This document shows positions 1 to 11,217 of a DNA stretch of 64,000 bases, in pieces. Below the pieces are notes generated by a model that saw nothing but the letters and a program-made list of their open reading frames with translations, was not told the DNA's origin and searched no databases. Location of the stretch: NCBI GenBank assembly GCA_002682825.1, contig NOKP01000003.1, positions 2,170,001 to 2,234,000 of the forward strand, in the 5' to 3' direction. The position numbers and the translations under genes were made by a program. The stretch is from Neonectria sp. B-13. Taxonomy: Eukaryota; Ascomycota; Sordariomycetes; Hypocreales; Nectriaceae. How positions within the stretch are numbered: position 1 is the first letter of the stretch; each line of letters begins with the position of its first letter.

Positions 1-330
1 GCCCTGATCTGTTGCCAAGTACCCAGTACTTCCGCTCATTGGCGGCGTCTACGGGTGCTCTCCGCACTTGCACAAGGCTGCGTGGCCAAATCTAATCGCG
101 GTGGGCGTTCCCGAGCTGCCGGGGGAGCTAGTACAGTAAGGTAACGGTGCGCATGGCAATGTCCAATCAGAGCGCCCCCTCCCGCAAATTGAAATAAATT
201 GGAAGGAAAAAAGGTTGATTGCTTCCCGCGCCTCTCACGTGCGATGCCATCTGACTCTCCAGAAAAGTGAAAGGTGACGTTGCGTCGGAACACGGCAAAC
301 ACAGCTCTTACATCCCAGTATCACGTCGTC
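1..330. other. Upstream region of the BMT5-like gene
   Basis: No gene is visible here. The stretch leads directly into the plus-strand start at 331 and should hold its promoter and 5' UTR. Short open frames on both strands lack recognisable content. I searched for PAC (GCGATGAG) and found only a partial GCGATG near 240. Confidence 0.6.
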
Positions 331-1383
331 ATGGGCGGCAAGAAACGCAAGCTGCAGAATGCACCTGCAAAACCGGGAGGCCGGCCCAAGAAGCTCTCGC
401 AGCACAAGCCCGAACCGCCCAAGGTATCCAATGGCCCCGCCAAGGCAAAGAAAAAGGTCCAGCAGCACCGCCCCGAGAAGCCCACGATCCCCTTCGAGCC
501 TCACCACCGCATCCTGCTCATTGGCGAGGGAGACTTGAGCTTTGCTGCCTCAATCATCGAGCACCACGGATGCGCCAATGTCACGGCCACCGTCCTAGAG
601 AAGAATGCTGCCGAACTTCTGGACAAGTACCCCCACGTTGAGGACAATGCGACCGTGATCCGCGGGGGGAAGCGAAAACCCAAGGAGGAGAAGGACGATG
701 GGCACGATAAGGATCTCAAGAACAAAGGAAGCGACGAGGAAAAGGGCAAGAAGGATGCCGACGGAAACGATGAAGAGGATGGGGCCGCCTCCAACGACCA
801 AGACGACGACGATCATGACGACTTTTCCAACGACGAATACGACTACTACCGCAAGCCCAAGTTACCCAAACGCATCTTAACACCCAACAACAGACTCCTC
901 TACAACATTGACGCCACAAAACTCCCCGCCTCAGTCACCCGCATCCCCTACCACCGTATCATCTTCAACTTCCCTCATGTCGGCGGCAAGTCCACCGACG
1001 TCAACCGCCAGGTCCGCCACAACCAATCCCTCCTCGTCGCCTTCTTCGAGCGCGCCCTGCCTGCGCTATCCCCCGGTGGCTCCATCGTCATCACCGTCTT
1101 TGAGGGCGAGCCTTACACCCTGTGGAACGTCCGCGACCTCGCGCGCCACGCCGGCCTCCACGTCGAGCGCTCATATCTCTTCCAAGCTGCCGCTTACCCC
1201 GGATATCAACATGCCCGTACCCTCGGCGCTGTTCGTAATGCGCAGGGCGAGGTGACGGGCGGCGCCTGGAGGGGTGAGGACAGGGCGGCGAGAAGCTACG
1301 TGTTCAAGAGGAAGGAGGATATTGTTCCGGAAGGGAAGAAGAGACGCAGGGGAGACGATTCTTCCGATGAGGGCGAGGGCTGA
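331..1383 (+). CDS. BMT5: 25S rRNA (uridine-N3)-methyltransferase, BMT5 family
   Basis: Single-exon protein of 350 residues. Members of this family (DUF2431) N3-methylate a uridine of large-subunit rRNA in the nucleolus using S-adenosylmethionine. Visible marks are a basic N terminus (GGKKRKL, a likely nucleolar signal), the SAM-binding loop LLIGEGDLSFAAS at about residue 70, and the family motif FNFPHVGGK followed by NRQVRHNQ. The start at 331 is chosen because it opens with the basic MGGKKRK segment. An in-frame start at 274 would add 19 unremarkable residues. Between the SAM loop and the second half of the fold lies an insertion of about 70 residues rich in Asp, Glu and Lys. This looks like a disordered linker. 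The C terminus is also basic then acidic. It is convergent with SET2, 889 bp away. The identification rests on motifs. Whether the substrate is U2634-equivalent is family inference. Confidence 0.85.
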   Translation: MGGKKRKLQNAPAKPGGRPKKLSQHKPEPPKVSNGPAKAKKKVQQHRPEKPTIPFEPHHRILLIGEGDLSFAASIIEHHGCANVTATVLEKNAAELLDKYPHVEDNATVIRGGKRKPKEEKDDGHDKDLKNKGSDEEKGKKDADGNDEEDGAASNDQDDDDHDDFSNDEYDYYRKPKLPKRILTPNNRLLYNIDATKLPASVTRIPYHRIIFNFPHVGGKSTDVNRQVRHNQSLLVAFFERALPALSPGGSIVITVFEGEPYTLWNVRDLARHAGLHVERSYLFQAAAYPGYQHARTLGAVRNAQGEVTGGAWRGEDRAARSYVFKRKEDIVPEGKKRRRGDDSSDEGEG

Positions 1384-2272
1384 GAGGCTACGCACATTTG
1401 ATACACAATGACTGTGTCAAATAGCTTCATTGAAAAGACACTCGGAACATGACTCAAACAGCCAATATACTGTCAAGCGACAGTCTACGCTTGATGTCTA
1501 AGAGGAAGCGCAGTTACTCTTTCACGACGTGTAGCATATCAGAGTTCACAAACGACGGCGTACAACGGCATGATACCATCGGTCCGGGGCATAGACAACA
1601 TATTATATTAAAATATTACCACGTTCACAATTAGCCATCAGCCATGAGCGCAATTCCTTGTCAACTCCTTTAAACCTTGCCATGTTTAATCCCAAGGGTA
1701 TCCGATCCGACCGGGTACAAGTAACGATAAACCATCCCACTCCAAAAGCCTGCTGTTTCGCTGCACCCCACGCCGTACTCTCCCACAACGCCTACCCTCA
1801 CCAGCCTTGCCATCCGACTCCAGCTAATATATATATCTCTCTTGACACCGTAATCGCACGCCTCTCCAGGTCGATGCGCCTGGGCCATCAGCGGGAAAGC
1901 GAGCCATTTGCAGCATGCAAACCAGCAGCGCACATGGCCAGTCGCGTCGCGTGTGCGCCACCTCCCAAGATTGAGCATTGATAGCACAAAGAAAGCCCTC
2001 CTCCATGATAAGTGATTGTTTCCCCGGGGGAATACGGGAAATGCGTGCCTTTATATAATAATCGTACAATGCGCCTCCACTGGTATTGGCCCCGCAACTC
2101 CCAAAATGCAGATAAAAGATGTGGTTCTCATAATTATGCGATCGCAACCCAGCTCCCGGTTTCATTGCAAACCCTCATCCCGTAGGATGCCTCTTAGTAA
2201 CTCGGTGGCTCGCGGTTTAGCACCTTGCTCCTTTTCAACCGTCATGGTTGTACCGTTTCACAACGCCGACGC
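1384..2272. other. Convergent intergenic region, BMT5-SET2
   Basis: The 889 bp between the two stop codons should hold both 3' UTRs. An AT-rich patch (about 1600-1620, TATTATATTAAAATATT) is a plausible polyadenylation region. I see no gene. Confidence 0.55.
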
Positions 2273-5207
2273 CTATGCCTGGATTTGGTTCGAATTCGAT
2301 CTCTCAGCCAAGGCGTCTTCCATCCCCTTGGTCCTGTTGGCTTCATCGTCGAGCCTTTGTGCTTCCTCATTCTCCCGCATGAGTGCTTCCTCCTGCTCAC
2401 GAAGGGCCTGCTGCTCTGCACTCATTACACCCTCCATACAGGACTGTGGAGGTGGTGGTGGCGGAGGAGGAGGGCTGGGCTCGTCAAGCTCCTCTTCCCT
2501 CGCTCTCTTGGTTAATGGACCATCCAAGGGTGTCAGGCTTGGAGAGTCTACTATCTCGGCCTCGCGCTTCCGCTTACGATCTGGGCTCCCCGAAAATTCA
2601 GCCCCCTCATTATCTGACAAGACAATGTCTTCTCCGTCGGCCGTGGTCCTGCCCTCTTTGGTCTGCAGGGAATCGAACGAATCACCCGCAGTCGCATCAA
2701 GGCTCAGGTTTCCACCACGCACATGGGAATCCGTTGTCGACTTCTGTGACCCCCGGGCAGCTTTCCGGTTTTGATGTTCGGTAAACTTCTCCACAGCCCG
2801 GTCCAGAAAGTCCTTGACATACTTCTTCATCTTCTTAGCCTGTTTGTCGTTGAGAGCTGCACTCGGGTCTCCAACTCTATCGTTCTTATAATCCGAGGCC
2901 ACGAGCTTCTTTGCAACGTCCTTGCCAAGTCGTTTCAGCTCCTCTTTGGGAAGTTTGTGGTGGAACTTGTCTAGGACATGTTTGATGTGAGGGAAAAGCT
3001 GGATTTTCTTAGCAAGGGAAACAGCGGAGAAAGCCAAGCTATCATACCGTATTTTCGTAGATCTTCATCTGCTTTTCAAGGGGAAGGGCTCGCCATTTTT
3101 CCTTCCTGGAGTCCTTCACGGGCGATTCTACAGTCTTCGGCGTCTGGGAAGCAGTGTGTTTAGGCGTACCCTCCTTAGTAACCCGATCGATAATGCTTTG
3201 GATCATAAGCCGTTCCTGCGTAGCTTTGGACGGCGCCTTGGGGGTGTTATCGGGTGCCGGCTGCGTTGGCTTCTGCCAAATTGGCTTCTGCCAAGTTGTG
3301 GTTCCTTGCTTGTTGTAGAAGTAGGTATTACCTCCTGCATCCTTAGCAGTAAACCAGCCCTGAGGTAGAGGAGCATTGAAGTTTTGCCGACGTGGCGGCC
3401 GCGCACCGCCGTTTTGGAAGAAAGCGTTGTTTCTCTGGGGAACACTGTTCCGAGGTCCTTTAGGTGCATCGATTGTCCTGGGTGAGGCCGTTTTCGACAA
3501 TGGCTGGTTCGGCTCATCCTCTCGTCCTTGTCCTCGGCGATCTTCGAAGGAGTTGGAGGTAGGCGCGTTGGGATCAAACTTGCGACGTCGTATTCGGTAC
3601 GCGACCTCCAGTTTGCTCCAATCGTCCAGGAGCTTCTTGGATTTGCTCGACACATCTTCATGTTCGGAATGAGTCAATCCTTCAACCGTTGCCTCAATCT
3701 TGGAGTCCTGGATTTTGTTCCTTGTCAGGCGCGGGAACTGGTCAAGGATCGACAAGACCTGTAAGACGACATTGTGATCATCAATGAAGGTGTTGAGGGT
3801 GGTTTTGAGGATTTGGTAAGCGTGCATCCGCATCACAACATGGTTGACACGGTCCTCGTCACACCGCTGGATGCGTTCGAGTAGCTTGACTGCAATCCAC
3901 TTCTCCTTGCACTGCATGAGGGCAGCCATGACCTTTCGGGCGTCCTCCTCATCCAGGCTGCGCGGCTGGATACTGTTGACATACTCTTCATCTTCTTCCT
4001 CGGGCCTCTTTCTCCGGGGCTTCTTAGCAACCGAGGTATCCCAGCCATCGCCACCATCGATACCGAGTGCTTCGACGATTGATGCAGGAAGCTTGGTGGC
4101 ACGTTCGGTTTGAGTCTTACCGCCAATGAATCCAACACAGTTTGTCTCGCCGCAGTAGCAGGGTTGAGGATCAGCGCCATATCGGTCGACGTTGTAGTTG
4201 AAAACCAGCTCCTCGCCGGCCTGGACTTTGCGCGAGGCAAAAATGCCCATGCGAAGCTTCTCGCCGACCATCCACTTATCAACATAACAGTTAGGGTTGC
4301 AAGAATGATTGCAGAAGCGACCGAGATTACCCTTCTTAGTCGCATCGACGAATTCGCTCTTGTTCAGCGACATGAAGTAAAAATGCTTGATACCCTCATC
4401 GTCATACTGGAGCATTCGGCGGCGGAAGGTGGGCTCGTTGATGACCTCACCAATGTACTCGAAAACAAAGTCATTGGCCTGCAAATCCGAATCTGTGCGA
4501 AGGCCGAACCCCTTTTTCTCGGTCTTGATGACTGAAACATTGGCGTACTGCTTGCGTTGGAACCTCTGATTTTGGCAGCCTCCACCGCAATTCCCGGTGT
4601 CGCCACTGCACTCCATCTTGGTTGCTCGATTGATGCAGTCCGAATCCTCGCCACAAGCAAAATTTTCGCCATCGCCTAAGTTACGTGAGTCAATATTCAA
4701 TGGCCATTTGGAGGAGGAGAAGGAGGTGAGCGCGCTCTACGTACGCCAGTCACTCTGACAGTCGCAATCCAAGGCATCACTGTCTGTAGATCCGAGATGT
4801 TTCGAGCCGTAGAGGCAGTCGGGGATAATCTGGAAGGCCTTGCGGGATTCGCCAGTGACGTCGGGGAGGTGAGTAAAGAGGGTGTGTTCGCGCTTGGCCG
4901 CCAGTTTCTGCGAAGCTTTGCGCGACAGCGAAGCGGCCTTGGTCGAGGACGGTGTTTCGGCGCTTCCACTGCGTGATTTGGGGGCTTCCTGTAACAGCGC
5001 TGGGGACTGGGAACCATCGTTGCTGTCGTTGGGTGTCGGAATGGAAGCGCTCCTCTCCTGCTTCAGGCGCGCGCCATTCGCGCCGGCCTCTCCTAGCTTG
5101 ATTTCCCCCATTTTGCTCGTCGTATACTCGTCATCCTCCATTAGTGCATGAGGGATAGGTGGTAGCGGTGGTCTCTGGGAGGGATTTCGGTCGTGATCGA
5201 GAGACAC
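2273..5207 (-). CDS. SET2: Histone H3 lysine-36 methyltransferase SET2
   Basis: Three exons: 4745-5207, 3048-4675 and 2273-2998, with introns of 69 and 49 nt; 938 residues. SET2 methylates H3K36 co-transcriptionally while bound to the phosphorylated RNA polymerase II tail. The domains follow the canonical order. A Cys-rich AWS lies at about 142-197, split by intron 1. SET is at about 198-318, with the [11 protein letters not shown] core and FNYN. Post-SET contains [13 protein letters not shown] domain is at about 591-619 (LPQGWF...TTTW), and an SRI domain is at about 698-785 ([17 protein letters not shown]). The second splice site is placed so that YENT joins LFPHIK, which restores the conserved SRI start. 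A nearer AG would insert extra residues. The C-terminal tail is Glu-rich with a polyproline run. Length and domain order match other filamentous fungi. All zinc-binding cysteines that I checked are present. Confidence 0.95.
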
Positions 5208-8200
5208 GGACGGCGGTGGAGGAGCAGAGGCGATGGGAGCAGACGTGGGAGGAAGCGGGAGCGGCTATTTCGAGGGTGAAGGGAGCGTGGAGCGTGGAGC
5301 GTGGAGCGTCGTGGTGGAGCGAGGAACCGTGCATGTGGGAGAACGGACGGAGCAGAGGCGAAAGGTGAGAGTGGAAGGTGGACAGCAGAGCTAACAGGGC
5401 AAAGTTTGAGGGCGGACTGCAGGGCGAGGGCGAGAAATCGAGAGAGCTGATGAATGCATATGGCCTTGCATCCACGGATCCACGGACAGAGAAAGGTAGA
5501 GAAAGCCAATCTCGAGTCCAGAGCATTCATTCCGACTTGCCGACTCGGCCAAACTGGGCAAAATAGTACGTTAACGCCGGAATTTCTTGCTCCCGAGCCC
5601 CGAGCCTCCAACGCGCCAGAATCTGGAAGGCTGCGGTGGTACAGTGCGCCACGATTTCCCCAGGTTCTCTCAGTTGCAGCCAGCCAACCAATGGTGCGGC
5701 CCGGCTGGGTCAAGCTTGCCATCGCCACTTGGGATGCTCCAAGTCTCGAGATTTCTCTGGTTCGTAACATTTACAATGTTCCAATCATAGACAAATGGTA
5801 CGCTTACTTGTGAGGCAGTTTTTGCGCGCTTTGCATTGCAATTTGACAAGCTCTGGTTCTGCTGTCTTGTTTCTCCAGGCCAATCACTTACCCTGGACAC
5901 TAGGTCTGAGGGTGGTATAAGTGAAAGAGCGAAGGCTTGCATTCTTCTCTCGTGGGTTTCCTATCGAGTTGTCTTGAATTACTTGCGTATGTCTGGTGCC
6001 TATAGCGGTATTCTCGGGTTTTCTTCGTCTCTAGTGGACATGTTTATAATTGAGGTAGAGAGTTCTGGCAATATAAGCTACAATGCTGATTGCGCATTGG
6101 AGCCAAAGTTATGGAGATAAGTTCGATTTTAGGGCGCGGAAACAACAGAAATACCAGGCGCACGGTCAATCATAATAAGCAATGATTTCCCGTCTCAAGC
6201 CCAACGGCACATGACGCCTTCTATCTAGTTGCCAGTAGTTTGGATAGACATTCAGGGGCCAAGGCCACCTGCATAGAATCCAATGGTTAGCCTGTTCTTG
6301 GTCCTGGAGGCGTTCGTAAGTCCTGGCTAAAAGTCTTAATCCTTGCCAGTGCCGGCCGTTACATTCTCAAGTATTGCAATACTCTGTCGTGGCCAGCAAG
6401 GGAGTATCACCGCCTTGTCCGGAGGGAAGTAGCGGTGACGAGCTTTTAACCAAGTTCGAGCATCATGGCACTCAATTGACTTGGCGTCGGCCACTCGGTG
6501 CCGTGGGAATTACCCACCTATAAGATCGGCGAAGAAGCCTAAGATTGTGTGTTCTTGTTCTGTCTTTATCTCCATCCTGCTTTAAAGTAAGGTATTTACC
6601 TGCCCGAACAACTAAGAGGACTGACGTGTTGTACATGAGTGGGTCCCACTGAGAAGCTGCCACCTCATTGTGCATGCAAGTGCAAGAGCGCCCCCCAGCG
6701 TCTGAGGAAGGCGCGACCTTGGATAAAAAGCGGTCGACGTCCAAGAAAATACCGGCATTTCTAGGTCTTTTGTCTTTCGATCATCTCCCTACACATCTCA
6801 TTCAGCGCGATGATGGCCATTATGCTGCTTCCCGCTGGCGGGTTGCGGCGACGACATGATCGACAGTACGGCCCGGCGCCGGGAAAGCACAGCACTTGCG
6901 GCTCACCCGTCGTCCCCCGTGACGAACCCGTGGACAGTGCAGCGACCAAATGCGACGAGTCAACCGCCTTCGTGGCCTGATTGGCGAGACCTGAGCCAGT
7001 GATTTCGAGCCCTTCCGCCCCCGGAAGCAAGCGATGGACCGGGCAGCAAACGTCGGTCGCCAATGAGCCAATGAGTGTACCAGCGTCTTCCTGGTCGCAC
7101 CGCGGTTGTACGGGACAAATGCTTGGACGATTTTTCAATTTCAGGATGGACTATTCGGGAGGCTCGTGCATCCGACCGCGGACGAGTTGGGCGCTGATGA
7201 GAGATGGGTGGCACAGAGTCGAACCCGATCCAGTGCAGGCATGCGCATCCACACCAATCGACAAGGGTGGGAAAGGGTTCGCTATGCGACGAGCGCGTGG
7301 CCATGTGAGAAGAAGCGTCAGGTTGGGGCGACACACCCTCAGAGCTGACTGCAGTCGACAGGGCAAGTCAGGCGGCCTTAGGTTTTGGTTGGATTGGTCG
7401 TCGAAAGCATCGAGCCCCGTCCTGATGCATCCCCAGCTTGCCGCACGCCAGTTCATTTGACGGTGGGAGCGTGCTTCAGAGTGCATCGCGCATTGCATCG
7501 CTGTAGATGGGGGCCCAGGTCGCTAGCACGGGATCACGACAAATCGGGGCCCGTCAACTAAGACAAAGCACAGGCTTGAGGATACATCAGCAACACCAGG
7601 TAGCCAGATTAAGACAGGATGGCTACCTCCTTGGGACGGATACAGTCCCTCTACAACCACCCGCGCTACGCACGTCGAGAGGGAGGAGTAATGCGCCGCC
7701 ACAAACAGACACGACGGGCCTGGGCTTTGGATGGCCGAAATGACTTGAGCGGTGCGACGGCGCATCGTCACCCGAGGAAACGAAACGAGGCCCCTGGTTT
7801 GAGTGCCGGATCGCATCTCGTGCAGCACTTGCTCGGCGAGTACCGTGCTGGGGTACCGGTATGCAGATGCAGCCCTGGCAGCTGGAGCCGAGATGCCACT
7901 GCCACTGAAGGTACCTTTCGCTACCGGACAAGGCGAACAACCAACGAACGAGCGGCCGAGTGAGCGGGCGAAAGAGACTGGCCCCGGCTGGATGTCAGTT
8001 GGCATCTCATCATGGTCAGGGCGTCTCGTTGTGTGTCTCTGCCACCACTCTGGTCTGATACCTAACGGGTGAACCCTGTTTCCTATCTGCAAACATATGG
8101 CACCCAGTCGGCGGCCCGTTTCCTTTGTGGGCACCACAAAGAGACAAAGGACCAAGGACAAACACAGAGGCATCCCCCAACCCGACTCGTCCACTACTGG

Positions 8201-9073
8201 GAAAACGGGTTAAACCTGGATTCTTAGGCTGTCCCGCGGCTTGTCTCTGATATTCCTGGCAACGGCCGAGAAGTTACGCTCTATCCCCGTCCCCAGGGTT
8301 CGAGCCCAGACCATCTTGGGCGCATAGAGTCAGTCTTCACCAAGACTGGCCCGGCATCCTTGTTTGGTTCCAGTGTTTGCCCACCCCAGCATCACCTGGC
8401 TCCGGCTACGACTCCGCGTCCAAGACCCCAGCACAGGGAGGGACTAACGAGCTTGCACGCCCAGCCACGCGCAACGCGCAGCAGCAACTTAGCAAGCAGC
8501 ACCAGCAGTAACCCCCAGCAGTGCAGGGCCGCAGGCTGCCGCCCCGGGTTGTGAACGTACTTGGACTTGGATCTGATCTTTGCCCGTGCTCCCGTCGCTG
8601 CGACTGACGCTGCATCTTTGCTTCTTCCAACCTTCGCTCCCGCTTCTCAACGGCCGCCCCCGAAGACGCGCGCTTGCGTGTTTCTATCGCGCGCCTTTGG
8701 CAAGCGAGTTTCTTCACCACCACTGTCGCCACTCCGATCCATATCGTGGGACAGGCCTCCCAAGCGGTGCCTCGCCCGTGCCTCCAAGCCCCTCCACAGC
8801 CCACCCATCTTACCCCTCGAGACAACACTCAACCGACACTCGTTCTTGGCGGCGCGCAGAACGCCAACACTGTTTGTTTTGGCTCCGTCCTCAAGCCTCG
8901 GGCTCCGGAAACGCTGCTTCTCTTCTCGTTGTGGCTGGCATTACTTTCGCTTCACTTCTTCATCAATATCGTGCCACAAATGTCTGCTTGTGAACCACTC
9001 CAACTCGCCCCCTTTGCCTTTCTCCCCCACTCCCTTTCCTTCCTTCTGCGCCGAGACGAGCAACTTTGGAGCG
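5208..9073. other. Gene-poor region between SET2 and the SANT-like gene
   Basis: About 3.9 kb that is the shared upstream region of a minus-strand and a plus-strand gene. The part next to SET2 is purine-rich on the plus strand, so CT-rich in the SET2 sense. At 8400-8560 there is a CAG/GCA-rich, low-complexity stretch that may be leader of the downstream gene. Open frames here (the longest at 7523-8194, minus) overlap one another on both strands and show no domain, so I do not call genes. Confidence 0.5.
5282..5309. repeat. Tandem heptamer (GGAGCGT)x4
   Basis: Four perfect copies of GGAGCGT about 75 bp upstream of the SET2 start, inside its likely 5' leader. This is a short variable-number candidate. 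Confidence 0.85.
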
Positions 9074-10152
9074 ATGGGTTCCCCTTTTACGGACGAGGAG
9101 AAGGTCAGTATATCGTGAAAGCAGATAACAAAAGGCCTTACTGACCTAGAGTCAGCGGTTTCTCCTGGCAGAGATGATCAAGGCCAGTCGGCTGGACGTC
9201 GAAACCCTAGGGAGATTTATCTGGTCCAATGGTATCGAGCCCAACTGGATGCATATGCAACTGCCCCTTGGTATGATGAAGATGTTCCCCGTCCAACTAG
9301 ACAGTGTTAACATTTTGTAGGCCGAAACATGACGCAATGTATGCAAGCAGCGGAGCATATGGACCGCCAACAGCGCGGTCGGGTAAAGCGCAAGAAGCAC
9401 GACGACTACAACGAGCCACCTGCCAAAAGAATGGCCCTATCAGGAAATATCGAGCCATCCATCTTGGCTGGAGCCGTTCCCTCAACTGCGCCGACACACG
9501 TTGCTATCCTTCCGCGACCAGCCAGCAGTCCTGCCGAGACCCCTTCAACCCTGGCTCCAGCTCCTTCGACCTCTTCCACGACTCCGAGGAAAAAGGGCCG
9601 ACCGGCTCGTGCGGACAAGGCTAGGTTTCGTCCGATCCTCCCACAACAAATCGCACCCCGACCCATAGAACCAGGCCAGCAAACTCAACAAGACCAGGCC
9701 CCTGCTGCACCTCGAGCAATTATCCCATCGGGCCCTTCCGGCCAGGATTCAGCGAATACTCCGGCTTCGAACAATCCGGCTGTTGCCAACTATAGCACGT
9801 CCTATACTGGGCCCGCGGGTCGCAGGAGAAGCCTGCGCAGTGGAGGAAGCCCAACAGATGAGACGGCTCATCCAGTAAGCCACGTCCCCGTTTTGGAATA
9901 GGATAAGCGCTCTCTAACTATACGACTTAGCGGGTGATGGTTGAGCCAACATATGGACGCTTCGAGGGGCTTCGCCCTATCGTGCCTGGTCCTGTTCCTC
10001 TTGAACCTGAGCCTCGAGCCACTAGTTCCATGTCAGGAGGGCCCGCCGACGAGCTCACGATACTTCCACCTCTTCTCGAAAGCGACAGAAATCTTGCTTT
10101 GATGGGCGCTTCGCGAGTGGAAACCCAGGCACCAGTCGCCAATTCAGCATAG
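9074..10152 (+). CDS. Putative DNA-binding protein, SANT-like start and AT-hook-like motif
   Basis: Not recognised as a named protein. Four exons can be joined in frame: 9074-9103, 9156-9270, 9321-9874 and 9931-10152; 306 residues. Introns are 52, 50 and 56 nt with good GT..AG sites. The first about 65 residues look helical and resemble a Myb/SANT-like unit: DEEKRFLLAEMIKAS, then EPNWMHMQLP, then GRNMTQCMQAAEHM. Next come a basic patch (RGRVKRKKH, about 67-75) and PPAKRMA, both nuclear-signal-like. An AT-hook-like core, PRKKGRPARADK, lies at about 137-148. The remainder is Pro/Ser/Ala-rich and probably disordered, ending near a RRRSLRSGG basic patch and an acidic tail. What is seen is the splice structure and motifs. 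A chromatin or transcription role is inference. The 30-nt first exon depends on splice consensus. An alternative is a start within exon 2 (MIKAS). Confidence 0.65.
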
Positions 10153-11217
10153 CAAGATGACTGCCAAGACTGGAGCGATTACCATGACTTTTCACGTTCT
10201 TGACGAGCGTGTCACACTCCCAAGAGGAAAACACCATGAGGCGTTCGGAGATGACTCGGGCAGCCTGTCTCCCCGCCTCTACTTTTCGATGGCTCCAGCC
10301 TGCACCTGACCACTTTAGCTACCATCCAAAGTAATTGGGAGGAACATTTCATTCTAGAGACCCTTTTCGGGTTCATCTCTTCGACAATTAGACGATGGAT
10401 TTACACCATGGAATCGTGCTCGATTACACCATTGTTATAAGGCCTGCTGTTTTCTTCATTCTTTTCCTTTTCTATACCATAGGGTTCAAGGTTTGGCTTT
10501 CATACGAAACTTACGACTTGATGCGAACGTCAGTCAGCATGGCCATTTGCATTGTGGAACGGCGCTGCGGCTTTTTCGGTACACGGAGGGAGGTCATTTC
10601 AGTTTCGGACAGGTCCCTGGCGGCACCGTCCTTTAGCATTCATCACTCCCCTTTACATGGCATTGTTGGAACCTTTTATGTATTGAGTACTTAATCTTCC
10701 GCCGACCTGAAGAGCTTGGACTCTTGGGTTCTGCGAGATCGAAATTCGGTTGTGGGATGATATGTCTAATGCTGTCCCTGAGTCTGTGATATCTGACACT
10801 GACGAAGACCCTGTGTGAACTCTCATATATTCCTAAACATGTCAACTCTGAAATTCCTCAACTTCATATCCCCCATGAGCTCAATCAATGTTACAAACCA
10901 TGGACTGACTGTATGTATGGATGGATAACCCAGGACAATATGCAGCAACATGTCTCGCTGGCTGAAGCAAAGCTGCGAACTAGTCAAATGGATTAGAGTT
11001 GTCTGTATTCAATTCTTTTGGTTTGTATTATATCTTCTTCGCCTTCAGACGTATCAGCTAGATGTCCTGGCCAAGTGTTGTTTGAATCATGCCCCAACCG
11101 TAACTGTCCCAAATCCTATTCATATCTCAGCCAAGAGATTAACCCGTTACCTTCATCCCCCCTTTCTTTATTGAAAAAACCCGCTATTGACTCCTAAGGT
11201 GAAACTTTGAACAGGAT
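10153..11217. other. Intergenic region, convergent
   Basis: About 1.06 kb between the stops of the SANT-like gene and GABA transaminase. It holds only short open frames and moderately AT-rich sequence, consistent with two 3' UTRs. Confidence 0.5.

Noticed and set aside
6483..6572. tRNA-like string: GTGTGTTCTTGTTC resembles a T-loop, with GGCC-CTCGGT upstream as a possible A box
   Set aside because: The T-arm does not match GGTTCRANTCC well, no acceptor stem pairs, and the antisense similarity to tRNA-derived peptides is only suggestive. At best a decayed tRNA.
7523..8194. 223-codon open frame on the minus strand with a hydrophobic start
   Set aside because: Overlapped by similar frames on both strands, no domain, no splice partners, composition unlike neighbouring genes.
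8290..8320. GGTTCGAGCCC matches a tRNA B box
   Set aside because: No A box at the right distance and no acceptor or anticodon stem.
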